Source: Streptomyces sp. WAC05374
GTDB taxonomy: Bacteria > Actinomycetota > Actinomycetes > Streptomycetales > Streptomycetaceae
Assembly: GCF_004353505.1 (NCBI RefSeq)
Contig: NZ_SMNQ01000001.1
Location: 372,001-436,000 of the forward strand
Length of the DNA: 64,000 nucleotides
Direction of reading: 5' to 3'
A program made the position numbers and the translations under genes. Shown here piece by piece: positions 24,890 to 33,133 of this stretch. Below the pieces are notes generated by a model. It was not told the origin of the DNA, made no database searches, and worked only from the letters and a program-made list of their open reading frames with translations. Positions within the stretch are counted from its first letter, which is position 1. Every line of letters starts with the position of its first letter.

Positions 24890-27037
24890 ATGACCAAGCA
24901 GATCGACCACAGAAGAGTCGCGGACGCGCTCCGTGCCGCCACGAGACCCCTGACCAGGGCCCGCGGCCGACGAGCCCGACCACGTGCCCGGCGACGGCTG
25001 GGCAGGCCGGACTACCCGCGCTCCGGCAGGAGCGGCTGGCGCCGGTGGGTCCCGTCCTGGCGCCAGACCCTGGCCGCGTTATTCACGGGTGTCGCGGCGC
25101 TCGTGGGCGTCGTCACCATCGCGTACATACGTACCGAGATCCCGGAGGACCTCAACGGTTTCGCCACCCAGCAGGACAACGTGTACTACTGGGCCGACGG
25201 CTCGCCGATGGCCCGCACCGGCTGGGTGAGACGCCAGGAGATGCCCCTCGAGAAGATCCCCGAGGACGTCCGGTGGGCGGTGCTCGCGGCCGAGAACGCC
25301 AACTTCTACTCCGACCCCGGCGTCTCGGCGAGCGGAGTGACGCGGGCCCTGTGGAAGACGATCGGCGACGGCGACACCCAAGGCGGGTCCACCATCACCC
25401 AGCAGTACGTCAAGAACGTCTACCTCAGCCAGGACCGTTCGTTCTCCCGCAAGTTCACCGAGGTGCTGCTCGCCATCAAGGTCGACCGGCACCACAGCAA
25501 GGACCGGATTCTCGAGGACTACCTCAACACCAGTTGGTTCGGGCGGGGCACGTACGGCCTGCAACGCGCCTCCCAGGCGTACTACGGCAAGGACGTCACC
25601 CAGCTCAACGCCAGTGAGGGGGCCTTCCTCGCCGCCCTCCTCAAAGGCGCCTCGCTCTACGACCCTGCCCTCTCGCGCGCCAATCGCGAACGCGCCGTCG
25701 AGCGGTGGGCCTGGACCCTGGACCGGATGGTCGAGATCGGCAGGCTCTCCGCCGAAGAGCGTGCCCGTTACACCACCTTCCCCGAGCCCAGGGTGCCGAC
25801 CAGGCCCAGCAGCGCGGGCGGGCAGAGCGGCTATCTCGTCGAGCTGGCGGAGACGTACGCGAAGCGCGCGGGACGCATCAGCGACGCGCAATTCGACCTC
25901 GGGGGCTACCAGGTCTACACGACCTTCGAGAAGCCCCGCACGACCGCCCTCACCAAGGCCGTCAACGACGCACGCGCCGCACTCGACCCCAAGCAGCGCG
26001 CGGCGGACCGGTTCGCCCGGTTCGGAGCCGCCTCCGTCGCGCCCGACGGCCGCATACTCGCCGTCCACGGCGGACCCGACTACCAGAAGCAGGCGTTCAA
26101 CGAGTCCAACGCCGCCACCGTCCCGGCCGGCACCGTCTTCACCCCGTTCGTCTACGCCGCCGCCCTCGAACACGGCGTCCGGCGGGAGCGCGGCGGCCCC
26201 CGCACCCCCGTCACACCCACGACCGTCTACGACGGCGACAACGGCGTACCCCTGAGGACCCCCGAGGGGCCCTACTGGGACCGCGCCGGAAAAATGGTCA
26301 AGGGCACCAACCTGGACGGCCGTTCCCACGGACGCGTCAGCCTGCGCCGCGCCCTGGCCGAGTCGGCGGACGCTCCCTTCCTCCAGCTCGGCATGGACGT
26401 CGGTCTCGATCAGGTGCGCCGCACCGCGCAGGCCGCCGGGCTGCTCGCCTCCAGCTTCGGCCCCCCGGTGCCCGACTTCGCCCTCGGCAACTCCACGCCG
26501 AGCGCCATCCGCATGGCCAGCGCGTACAGCATGTTCGCCGCCCAGGGCACCCACACGGAGCCCTACTCGGTGCTGCGCGTGACGCACAAGGGCGAACCGG
26601 TCCCCCTGGCCACGCCCCGCAGGCAGCGCGCCATCAGCCCCACGGTCGCCGAGCAGGTCACCGACGCCCTTGCCCGGGGCACGAGCGACGGACGGACCGG
26701 AGCGGACGGCACCGCCACCGACGGCGGTGCCAACGGTGACACCGCCGCCGATGGCACCGCCGTCGACGGCACGATCGCCGGCAGGGCCGGAGGCACCCGG
26801 GACGACACCGCACGCTGGTACGCCGGGTACACGCCGGCCGAAGCCACGGCCGTCGTCGTCTACCGCATGGACCTCACCAAGAGCCTCGCCCCCCTGCCCC
26901 TCCGGGGCCTTGGAGGCGACTCCACGGCCGGGTCCGACCACCCGGCCCGGATCTGGAACCAGTACACGCACGCGACGGCCGGCGCGAACGGCACCGCGGG
27001 CCGTGCCGCGTCACACAGTGGGGGAAAGACACGATGA
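24890..27037 (+). CDS. class A PBP-like peptidoglycan glycosyltransferase with degenerate transpeptidase domain
   Basis: A 715-residue protein with a basic N-terminus and one membrane helix (about 58-80). The glycosyltransferase-51 domain has the catalytic Glu135 in AAENANFYSDPG, GGSTITQQYVKN (166-176) and EVLLAIKVDR. In the transpeptidase region the three catalytic motifs are all altered. SxxK is replaced by T415-V-F-T418 in AGTVFTPF, SxN by S492-A-D494 and KTG(T) by R632-A-G-G-T. A Gly/Thr/Asp-rich insertion (about 598-630) precedes the last. So it probably polymerises glycan but cannot crosslink or bind beta-lactams normally. Codon 64 is TTA, a bldA-dependent codon. It is coupled by ATGA to the deacetylase-fold gene. 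Confidence 0.9.
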   Translation: MTKQIDHRRVADALRAATRPLTRARGRRARPRARRRLGRPDYPRSGRSGWRRWVPSWRQTLAALFTGVAALVGVVTIAYIRTEIPEDLNGFATQQDNVYYWADGSPMARTGWVRRQEMPLEKIPEDVRWAVLAAENANFYSDPGVSASGVTRALWKTIGDGDTQGGSTITQQYVKNVYLSQDRSFSRKFTEVLLAIKVDRHHSKDRILEDYLNTSWFGRGTYGLQRASQAYYGKDVTQLNASEGAFLAALLKGASLYDPALSRANRERAVERWAWTLDRMVEIGRLSAEERARYTTFPEPRVPTRPSSAGGQSGYLVELAETYAKRAGRISDAQFDLGGYQVYTTFEKPRTTALTKAVNDARAALDPKQRAADRFARFGAASVAPDGRILAVHGGPDYQKQAFNESNAATVPAGTVFTPFVYAAALEHGVRRERGGPRTPVTPTTVYDGDNGVPLRTPEGPYWDRAGKMVKGTNLDGRSHGRVSLRRALAESADAPFLQLGMDVGLDQVRRTAQAAGLLASSFGPPVPDFALGNSTPSAIRMASAYSMFAAQGTHTEPYSVLRVTHKGEPVPLATPRRQRAISPTVAEQVTDALARGTSDGRTGADGTATDGGANGDTAADGTAVDGTIAGRAGGTRDDTARWYAGYTPAEATAVVVYRMDLTKSLAPLPLRGLGGDSTAGSDHPARIWNQYTHATAGANGTAGRAASHSGGKTR

Positions 27038-28341
27038 TCCGCAACAGCCCGGCGCTGCGGCGTCTGCGCGAGCGCGCGACCACCCGCGGCGTCGCCCTCG
27101 GTGTCGCCGCCGTGCTCATCGCCACCGGCGCGAGCCTGCTCCCCCTGGTGACGGACGGTCGCGAGGCCGACGACGGCCTGGCGGCCCCGACCGACCGGAG
27201 CTCCGCACCGGCACCACGTACCTCGGCCGGGCAGAAGCGCCGGCAGGGCAAGGAGGCCGACGAGAAGTGGGACGGCCGCGTCAGGATCCTGGGCGACGGC
27301 TCCACCTCCTACACCGGCCCCCAGCCGGGGCAGTTGAAGCCCGAGCGGCTCAAAGCGGGGCAGCGACCGCCCCAGTTCGTCGTCTTCTCCTGGGACGGTG
27401 CTCTGGAGGGCGACGACCGGCTGTTCTCCCGCTTCCGCCGCGTCGCGCGGGAGAGCGGCGCCCACATGACCTTCTTCCTCACCGGCATCTACCTCCTGCC
27501 GCAGGAGAAGAAGAACCTCTACCGGCCGCCGCAGCACGGTACCGGGGCCGCGGCGATCTCCTACCCCACCCGCGAGCACATCCGCACCACCCTCGATCAG
27601 CTCGGCAAGGCGTGGAAGGAGGGGCACGAGATCGGTTCGCACTTCAACGGCCACTTCTGCGGGGCCAAGGGAGGCGGGGACTGGAGCACGGCCGAGTGGA
27701 CCAGTGAGATCGACCAGTTCTACTCCTTCGTGCAGAACTGGAAGACGAACACCGGCTTCACCGACCTCGACCCGCTGCCGTTCGACCCCACCCGTGAGGT
27801 CACCGGTGGGCGGGCGCCCTGTCTCGAGGGGCAGAAGACGCTCATACCGGCGTCCAAGCCCTTCGGCTGGCGCTACGACGCGAGTTCCTCGGGAGACTTC
27901 CAGATCTGGCCGTCGAAGAAGGACGGGGTGTGGGACCTGCCGCTCCAGATGCTGCCGTTCCCGGGCAAGGACTTCCAGGTGCTGTCCATGGACTTCAACT
28001 ACCTCTACAACCAGTCCCGGGGCCTCACCGAGGGCGATCCCGCGAAGTACGCCACCTGGCGTGCGCAGACCCGCGACTCCTACCTCGCCGGCTTCGAACG
28101 GGTATTTCACGGCAGCCGCGCTCCCATGTTCGTCGGCAACCACTTCGAGAACTGGAACGGCGGCATATACATGGACGCCGTGGAGGACGTGATGCGGAGC
28201 GTCTGCCCGCGCAAGGAGGTCCGCTGCGTCTCCTTCCGTGAACTGACCGACTGGCTGGACGCCCAGGACCCGGAGGTTCTGGCGCGGTGGCGCACGCTCG
28301 ACCCCGCACAGCCCGCCGACTGGTCGTCCGCGGGCAGGTGA
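27034..28341 (+). CDS. secreted polysaccharide-deacetylase-fold protein
   Basis: A 435-residue protein. The N-terminal basic region and hydrophobic stretch GVALGVAAVLIATGASLLPL (about 19-38) act as signal or anchor. The NodB-like core has FVVFSWDGALEGDDRLF at the place of motif 1 and GHEIGSHFNGHFC at motif 2, retaining H-x3-H. Motif 1 is S-W-D-G-A rather than T-F-D-D-G, so one metal-binding Asp is missing. Activity may therefore be changed or lost. HMTFFLTGIYL and PMFVGNHFENWNGGIYMDAVEDV follow the fold to its end. It overlaps the PBP gene by four bases. A role in modifying peptidoglycan or another surface glycan with its partner is inferred. Confidence 0.85.
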   Translation: MIRNSPALRRLRERATTRGVALGVAAVLIATGASLLPLVTDGREADDGLAAPTDRSSAPAPRTSAGQKRRQGKEADEKWDGRVRILGDGSTSYTGPQPGQLKPERLKAGQRPPQFVVFSWDGALEGDDRLFSRFRRVARESGAHMTFFLTGIYLLPQEKKNLYRPPQHGTGAAAISYPTREHIRTTLDQLGKAWKEGHEIGSHFNGHFCGAKGGGDWSTAEWTSEIDQFYSFVQNWKTNTGFTDLDPLPFDPTREVTGGRAPCLEGQKTLIPASKPFGWRYDASSSGDFQIWPSKKDGVWDLPLQMLPFPGKDFQVLSMDFNYLYNQSRGLTEGDPAKYATWRAQTRDSYLAGFERVFHGSRAPMFVGNHFENWNGGIYMDAVEDVMRSVCPRKEVRCVSFRELTDWLDAQDPEVLARWRTLDPAQPADWSSAGR

Positions 28342-28424
28342 GCCACGGTCCGCCCCGGGCGGGCGCGACACAGTCCGCGACCCGCCCGGGCCTCCTACGA
28401 TGTCCGCGGACGAGGGGAGGACCC

Positions 28425-29945
28425 ATGGGGGTCGGGGACACGGGCGGGGACACGGCCGGCGACGGCTACAAGCCGGAAACCGGAGGCGGAGCCGGGGGCG
28501 TGTACGGAACCGGGGCCGGAAACGGTGCCGGGGGCGCGTACCGGACCGGAGGCGGAGCCGGGGGCGCGTACGGAACCGGGTGGGACGTCGACGGGCGGGC
28601 GCACCGCGGGCAGCGGTGGTCGGCCAGGGCGTCGCTGGGCGCGGTGACACTGGCGGCGCTGCTGCCGCTGCTGGCCGGGGGCGTCGGCGGCGTGCTGCTG
28701 CTCCTGGCCGGGGCGGCGGGCATGTCCGTCACGGTGGCGGGCCTGTGGTGGACGCTGACGCGGCGCGGCACGGCACGCGTGGCCGCCGCGGCACTCGCGG
28801 TGGCGGCGCCCGTGGCCGTCATCACCATGTTCGCGGCCGCCAACCTGCTGTGGGTGGTCATGGTCTCGCTCGCGCTGTGGGTCATCGCCGTCTGGACCGG
28901 CCGGTACGCACTGCGCAGCACCGGTCTGCGCCCCGTCCGGGTGAAGGAGCACCGCACTCCGCCACCACGGCGGCCGTTCCTCGTGATGAACCCGCACTCG
29001 GGCGGCGCCAAGGTGGAGCGGTTCGCCCTCAAGGAGAAGGCCGAGCGGCTGGGCGCCCATGTGGTGCTGCTCGATCCGGAGAAGCCCCGGGACGTCACGG
29101 AGCTGGCCCGGCGGGCGGTGGCGGACGGCGCGGACCTCCTGGGGGTCGCGGGTGGTGACGGCACGCAGGCACTGGTGGCCGCGGTCGCCGCCGAGCACGG
29201 ACTGCCGTTCCTGGTGATCTCGGCGGGCACCCGCAACCACTTCGCCATGGACCTGGGCCTGGACCGCGACGATCCGGCGGCGTGCCTGGACGCGCTCACC
29301 GACGGGGTGGAGCTCCATGTGGACCTCGGCTTCGCGGGCGGGCGCCCGTTCGTCAACAACGTCTCCTTCGGTGTGTACGGGTCGGTGGTGCAGAGTCCCG
29401 CCTACCGGGAGGACAAGGTGGGCACGGCCCTTGATCTGTTGCCCGACCTGCTCACCCGGCAGAGCGGGCCGCGGCTGACCGCCCGTGCCGGGGGCACGAC
29501 GCTCAGCGACCCGCAGGCGGTGCTCGTCAGCAACAACCCCTACCGCCGGGACGACCCGACGGGGCTCGGCCGCCGTGAGCGGCTGGACTCCGGCGTGCTC
29601 GGTGTCCTGGGCGTCCGTGTGGACAGCGCCGCGGAGGCGGCGGCGCTCCTCCTCGACCCGGAGGCGGGCGGGCTGACAGTGCTGACGGCCCGTGAGGTGG
29701 TCGTCGACGCCGACCGTCCGGCCATCGAGGTCGGCATCGACGGTGAGGCGCTGGTCCTGCCCGCCCCCGTCCGCTGCACCATCGCACCGCGGGCGTTGCG
29801 TGTCCGGGTGCCCCGGCAGCGGCCCGGGGTTCCGCAGGCGCAGCCCCGGCTCGACTGGCGCCGTCTGCGCAAACTGGCCGCGGCGGTGGGCCGTACGGCG
29901 GTGACGGGCCGCCCGGCGGGCAAGGTGCACCGGACCGGCCGGTGA
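28425..29945 (+). CDS. diacylglycerol/lipid kinase (DAGK catalytic domain)
   Basis: ATG 28425 follows a strong site, aggggagg. The 506-residue protein opens with a Gly/Tyr/Thr-rich low-complexity tail of about 50 residues, encoded by 30-36 bp repeats. Three to four membrane segments follow (about 70-165). The catalytic domain has FLVMNPHSGGAKVERF, the nucleotide signature GVAGGDGTQALVAAVA, and ISAGTRNHFAMDLGLDRDDP. The C-terminal domain has VEVGIDGEALVLPAPV-type strands. It phosphorylates diacylglycerol or a related lipid at the membrane. It lies 83 bp after the deacetylase gene on the same strand. Confidence 0.9.
   Translation: MGVGDTGGDTAGDGYKPETGGGAGGVYGTGAGNGAGGAYRTGGGAGGAYGTGWDVDGRAHRGQRWSARASLGAVTLAALLPLLAGGVGGVLLLLAGAAGMSVTVAGLWWTLTRRGTARVAAAALAVAAPVAVITMFAAANLLWVVMVSLALWVIAVWTGRYALRSTGLRPVRVKEHRTPPPRRPFLVMNPHSGGAKVERFALKEKAERLGAHVVLLDPEKPRDVTELARRAVADGADLLGVAGGDGTQALVAAVAAEHGLPFLVISAGTRNHFAMDLGLDRDDPAACLDALTDGVELHVDLGFAGGRPFVNNVSFGVYGSVVQSPAYREDKVGTALDLLPDLLTRQSGPRLTARAGGTTLSDPQAVLVSNNPYRRDDPTGLGRRERLDSGVLGVLGVRVDSAAEAAALLLDPEAGGLTVLTAREVVVDADRPAIEVGIDGEALVLPAPVRCTIAPRALRVRVPRQRPGVPQAQPRLDWRRLRKLAAAVGRTAVTGRPAGKVHRTGR
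28478..28582. repeat. 30-36 bp coding repeats in the kinase N-terminal tail
   Basis: Units ending in gccgggggcgcgtac recur with 36 and 30 bp spacing, encoding GGAGGxYGTG-like blocks. They are confined to the first 50 codons of the lipid kinase gene. The result is a disordered Gly-rich tail; function is unknown. Confidence 0.7.
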
Positions 29946-29996
29946 CGGCTCCCGGGCACCGGGTGGCGTGGCGTTCCCCTTGCGTGCCGGTCGGCC

Positions 29997-30473
29997 TCAG
30001 GCCATGACGACGATCGCCACGGCGCCGAAGGCGTCGACGACGCAGCACCACTCCGACCATGCCCGGGGCACGACCCGGTCCGCCCGGTGGTGCGCGAAGT
30101 CCCAGACGCCGTGGGCCAGCCAGCCGGTGGCCAGGAAGTAACGGCCCAGGGTGTCGTCGATGGCCAGGGCGATCAGCGCCACGGCCACGAAGCCGACGAG
30201 CCCGGCGAGCTGGAGAGGGAGCACTCCGGGCCGTCGCAGTTCGCCGCGCAGTGCTCCGAAGACCAGGTAGCACAGCGGCATGATGACGAGGAGGCCCGCC
30301 AGGAGGCCCAGGGGCGGCACGCCGTCGAAGAAGGTCGCGACGACCAGGGCGAGCGCCAGCACCGTGGGCCACCGGTGCACGACGGCGGCGAAAACGCCTG
30401 CCGCCCCGGAAGGCGGGGTCTGGGCACGGGTGGTCGGGCCGTCCTGGCCGGCCTGGCTGTCCCTGATCATCAT
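29997..30473 (-). CDS. four-helix integral membrane protein, 158 aa
   Basis: Begins MMIRDSQAGQDGPTTRAQTP (ATG 30471-30473, or the adjacent ATG at 30470). Four to five hydrophobic segments follow: about 25-50, 55-72, 82-105, and the C-terminal CCVVDAFGAVAIVVMA. Between the last two is the conserved-looking block GRYFLATGWLAHGVWDFAHHRADRVVPRAWSEW, rich in His, Trp and Asp on the membrane face. I do not recognise the family. The gene is convergent with the lipid kinase and divergent from the GlxA-type regulator, which may control it. Confidence 0.78.
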   Translation of the reverse strand: MMIRDSQAGQDGPTTRAQTPPSGAAGVFAAVVHRWPTVLALALVVATFFDGVPPLGLLAGLLVIMPLCYLVFGALRGELRRPGVLPLQLAGLVGFVAVALIALAIDDTLGRYFLATGWLAHGVWDFAHHRADRVVPRAWSEWCCVVDAFGAVAIVVMA

Positions 30474-30638
30474 GGCGTCTCCCGGGTGCTGAAGGTCGAG
30501 TGGTGGGCGAGGGGCGGCGGACGTCACGGGGGTGGTGCCCGGCTCCAGTGTCCGGCCCGGTGGCTGCCGGCGCGCGCGTCGGCACAATCCATGTCCGGCA
30601 CCTTGGGGTACCTGTCCTTCCGGCATAGGGTCGCGCCC

Positions 30639-31874
30639 ATGGCGGAACGGCTCACGGGGCGTACGGCGAAACGGCCTTCGGCGCGACGGCACCCAAGGGA
30701 ACGTCCCACGACGGACGAGCCCGCGGCACAACGGCCGGAGGCACAACGGCCCGCGGCACAACGGCCGGGGGCACAACGGCCGAGGGCGGACCAGCCGGGG
30801 GCGGACCAGCCTGCGGCGGACCGGCCTGCGGCACAACAGGAAGCGGCACAACAGGAGACGGCACAACAGCCGGGGCCGGAACGGCCGCGGGCGGAGCGGC
30901 TGATGGTGGTGGTCGGATACGCGGCGGCCGAGTTGCTGGACATCGCGTGCGTGACCACGAGCCTGGCGATGGCCAACACCATCGGCGCCCCGGCCGTGCC
31001 CTACCGGGTGATCGTGGTCGGGCCCAGTGGTGGTCCGATCGTCTGCGACTCGGGGCTGAGCCTGGGCAGTCAGCAGTCCCTCGAACGGCTCGTCGGCCCC
31101 GTGGACACACTGATCGTCTCGGGCGGCACCGGGTTCGAGCGGGCGGCGGACGACCCCCGCCTCGTGGGACACGTCCGGCGACTGGCCAGGGAGAGCAGGC
31201 GGGTGGCGTCCGTGTGCACGGGAGCGGGTGTGCTGGCCGCCGCCGGGCTGCTGGAAGGTCGCCGCGCCACCACGCACTGGCGGTACGCGCCACAGATCGC
31301 CGCCCGCTATCCGGGCGTCACCATGGACCCGGCTCCCATCTACGTTCGTGACGGGAACGTCTACACGGCCGCGGGTGTCACCAGCGCCCTGGACCTCACG
31401 CTCGCCTTCATCGAGGAGGACCACGGACCCGAACTGGCCCGCAAGGTGGCCCGCGGCCTGGTCGTGTACCTCCAACGCCCCGGAAACCAAGCACAGATGA
31501 GCCTGTTCACCTCCGCTCCGCCACCCCGCAACGAGCTGGTGCGCGAGCTCGTCGAACACATCACCGCCCACCCTGACCACGACCTCGGCACGACGGCGCT
31601 CGCCGCCCGGGCCGGGGTGACACCGCGTCACCTCACACGGTTGTTCACCGAGCACCTCGGGCAGTCGCCGGGCCGGTTCGTCCGCCAGGCCCGCACCGAG
31701 GCCGCCGCACAGCTCCTGGCGTCGACGGAGCTGCCCATGGCGAGCGTGGCCGCCCGCTGCGGGTTCGGCACCGTGGAATCACTGCGCCAGGCGTTCACCG
31801 GCCGGTACGGGGTTTCCCCGTCCCGTTACCGGGCCACGCAGTCGACGGCCGTGCTGAACACAACGCGCTTGTGA
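30639..31874 (+). CDS. GlxA/AraC-family transcriptional regulator with repeat-rich N-terminal tail
   Basis: From ATG 30639 the 411-residue product starts MAERLTGRTAKRPSARRHPR. It then runs through about eleven pentapeptide repeats (AQRPx, DQPxA, AQQEx) before the DJ-1/PfpI-like domain at MVVVGYAAAELLDIACVTTS. That domain contains RRVASVCTGAGVLAAAGLLEGRRATTHW, with the nucleophile-elbow Cys. The C-terminus has two AraC helix-turn-helices (LGTTALAARAGVTPRHLTRLF and LPMASVAARCGFGTVESLRQAFTGRYGVSPSRYR). ATG 30903 (MVVVGY) would omit the tail and give a normal-length GlxA protein, so the tail may be untranslated. Divergent from the membrane protein gene. Confidence 0.88.
   Translation: MAERLTGRTAKRPSARRHPRERPTTDEPAAQRPEAQRPAAQRPGAQRPRADQPGADQPAADRPAAQQEAAQQETAQQPGPERPRAERLMVVVGYAAAELLDIACVTTSLAMANTIGAPAVPYRVIVVGPSGGPIVCDSGLSLGSQQSLERLVGPVDTLIVSGGTGFERAADDPRLVGHVRRLARESRRVASVCTGAGVLAAAGLLEGRRATTHWRYAPQIAARYPGVTMDPAPIYVRDGNVYTAAGVTSALDLTLAFIEEDHGPELARKVARGLVVYLQRPGNQAQMSLFTSAPPPRNELVRELVEHITAHPDHDLGTTALAARAGVTPRHLTRLFTEHLGQSPGRFVRQARTEAAAQLLASTELPMASVAARCGFGTVESLRQAFTGRYGVSPSRYRATQSTAVLNTTRL
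30726..30890. repeat. 15-bp minisatellite, about 11 units
   Basis: Eleven successive 15-bp units of the form gcacaacggccgngg, drifting to gcggaccagcctgcg and gcacaacaggannng. In the GlxA frame they encode AQRPx, DQPx and AQQEx pentapeptides. The period keeps the frame regardless of copy number. Confidence 0.9.
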
Positions 31875-32047
31875 AGCACAACAGTTGTGTCCGGGAGAGC
31901 AGTGGGAGACCCGGGGCACCACCGCATTCATGTGTCCCGCGTCCGTAAGGCGAGTGAGGGACCTTGTTTGCTTGACACAACACGGCAGCCGTACCCTTCG
32001 GCTCAGTCCGCATCCTTCACATACGCCAACGGCCCGCAGGAGGACAC

Positions 32048-33064
32048 ATGCCCGCACAGGCAACCGCAGCAAGCAGCATCGAGGCGACCACCGCTCTGCT
32101 GATGGAGGAGCTGCCCCAACTCGAGCAGCAGCAGCAGGCACTGGAGAAGGACCTCGCGGCCGTCACGGAACGGCTCGAATCCGTCCGTGGTGCGCTCACC
32201 GCGCTGAAGGCGCTGTCCACCGTGGCCGTCCCCGCACCGCGCGCCGAGGAGCCCGTGGCCCCCGCCGCCGGGACCCCCGTGGAAGAGGAGCCGACGACGG
32301 CTCCGGAGCCGGACGCGACGGCGGAGCCCGCGGCCGTGACGGAATCCAACACCGGGACGGAATCCAACACCGAGACGGAGCCGGCCGCCGCACAGGAGCC
32401 GGCGGCCGACGCGAACCCGGCCGCCGCACAGGAGACCCCCGCACAGGAGACCCCCGCGCAGGAGACCCCCGCGCAGGAGGCTCCGAAGACCCCGGCGCAG
32501 GAGGCTCCCGCGAAGGAGGTCCCGGCACAGCGCACGCCTCGCAGCACCGCCACCACCGCGCGCAAGAGCACCGCCAAGAAGCCCGCCGCCAAGAAGCCCG
32601 CGCGGGCCGCCAAGACGGCCACGTCCCGCCCCGCCAAGAAGTCGGGCGCCGTGAAGGCGACGCGGACCACCAAGGCCACGACCACGGCGAAGACCGCCAA
32701 GGCCAAGACCACGACCACGGCGCAGACCCCGAAGGCCACGGGGACCGCCAAGGCCGCGAAGACGGCCAAGGCCACCAGCACCCAGAAGGTCACCAAGGCC
32801 GCCAAGGACCAGAAGGACGAGAAGGCGGCCGGCAGCGCCTCCTCCGCCGCCGGGCAGGACACCGCCGGGCTCACCGATCAGGTCGCGGCCGTGCTCGCCC
32901 GCAGTGGTGACACTCCCCTGCGCGCCCGGGACGTCGCCAAGGAGCTCGGCCGCGACGACTCCACCGGCGCCATCAACACCGTACGCAGCACCCTCGACCG
33001 TCTGGTGGCCACCTCCCGTGCCCGCCGTGCGGGCCGCGGCCTGTACCAGGCGCCCGCCGCCTGA
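32048..33064 (+). CDS. histone-H1-like nucleoid protein: coiled coil, acidic repeats, Lys/Ala tail, C-terminal winged helix
   Basis: A 338-residue protein with a strong ribosome site (caggaggacac). Regions in order: an N-terminal coiled coil (about 15-60; MEELPQLEQQQQALEKDLAA), an Ala/Glu/Pro-rich acidic stretch with QETPA repeats (about 65-155), a Lys/Ala/Thr-rich H1-like region with AKKPAAKKPARAAKTA (about 160-275), and a C-terminal winged-helix-like domain TPLRARDVAKELGRDDSTGAINTVRSTLDRLV. No enzyme motif is present. This architecture suggests a DNA-compacting nucleoid-associated protein that oligomerises by its N-terminus. TTGACA at 31972-31977 upstream could be a -35 element, but no well-spaced -10 is present. 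Confidence 0.85.
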   Translation: MPAQATAASSIEATTALLMEELPQLEQQQQALEKDLAAVTERLESVRGALTALKALSTVAVPAPRAEEPVAPAAGTPVEEEPTTAPEPDATAEPAAVTESNTGTESNTETEPAAAQEPAADANPAAAQETPAQETPAQETPAQEAPKTPAQEAPAKEVPAQRTPRSTATTARKSTAKKPAAKKPARAAKTATSRPAKKSGAVKATRTTKATTTAKTAKAKTTTTAQTPKATGTAKAAKTAKATSTQKVTKAAKDQKDEKAAGSASSAAGQDTAGLTDQVAAVLARSGDTPLRARDVAKELGRDDSTGAINTVRSTLDRLVATSRARRAGRGLYQAPAA

Positions 33065-33088
33065 ACCCCCGGCCGCCACGCGGCTCCG

Positions 33089-33114
33089 CCCCGGCAACCT
33101 GGGGGTTGCCGGGG
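33089..33114. terminator. 11-bp hairpin between convergent genes
   Basis: CCCCGGCAACC (33089-33099) and GGTTGCCGGGG (33104-33114) pair perfectly around TGGG. It lies in the 69-bp gap between the H1-like gene and the convergent hydrolase, so it can serve both. Confidence 0.75.
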
Positions 33115-33133
33115 GGCGTGTGGTGACTCCGCC

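Noticed and set aside
31972..31997. TTGACA plus TACCCT as promoter of the H1-like gene
   Set aside because: The spacing is about 14 bp, too short for a typical promoter; only the -35-like hexamer is convincing.
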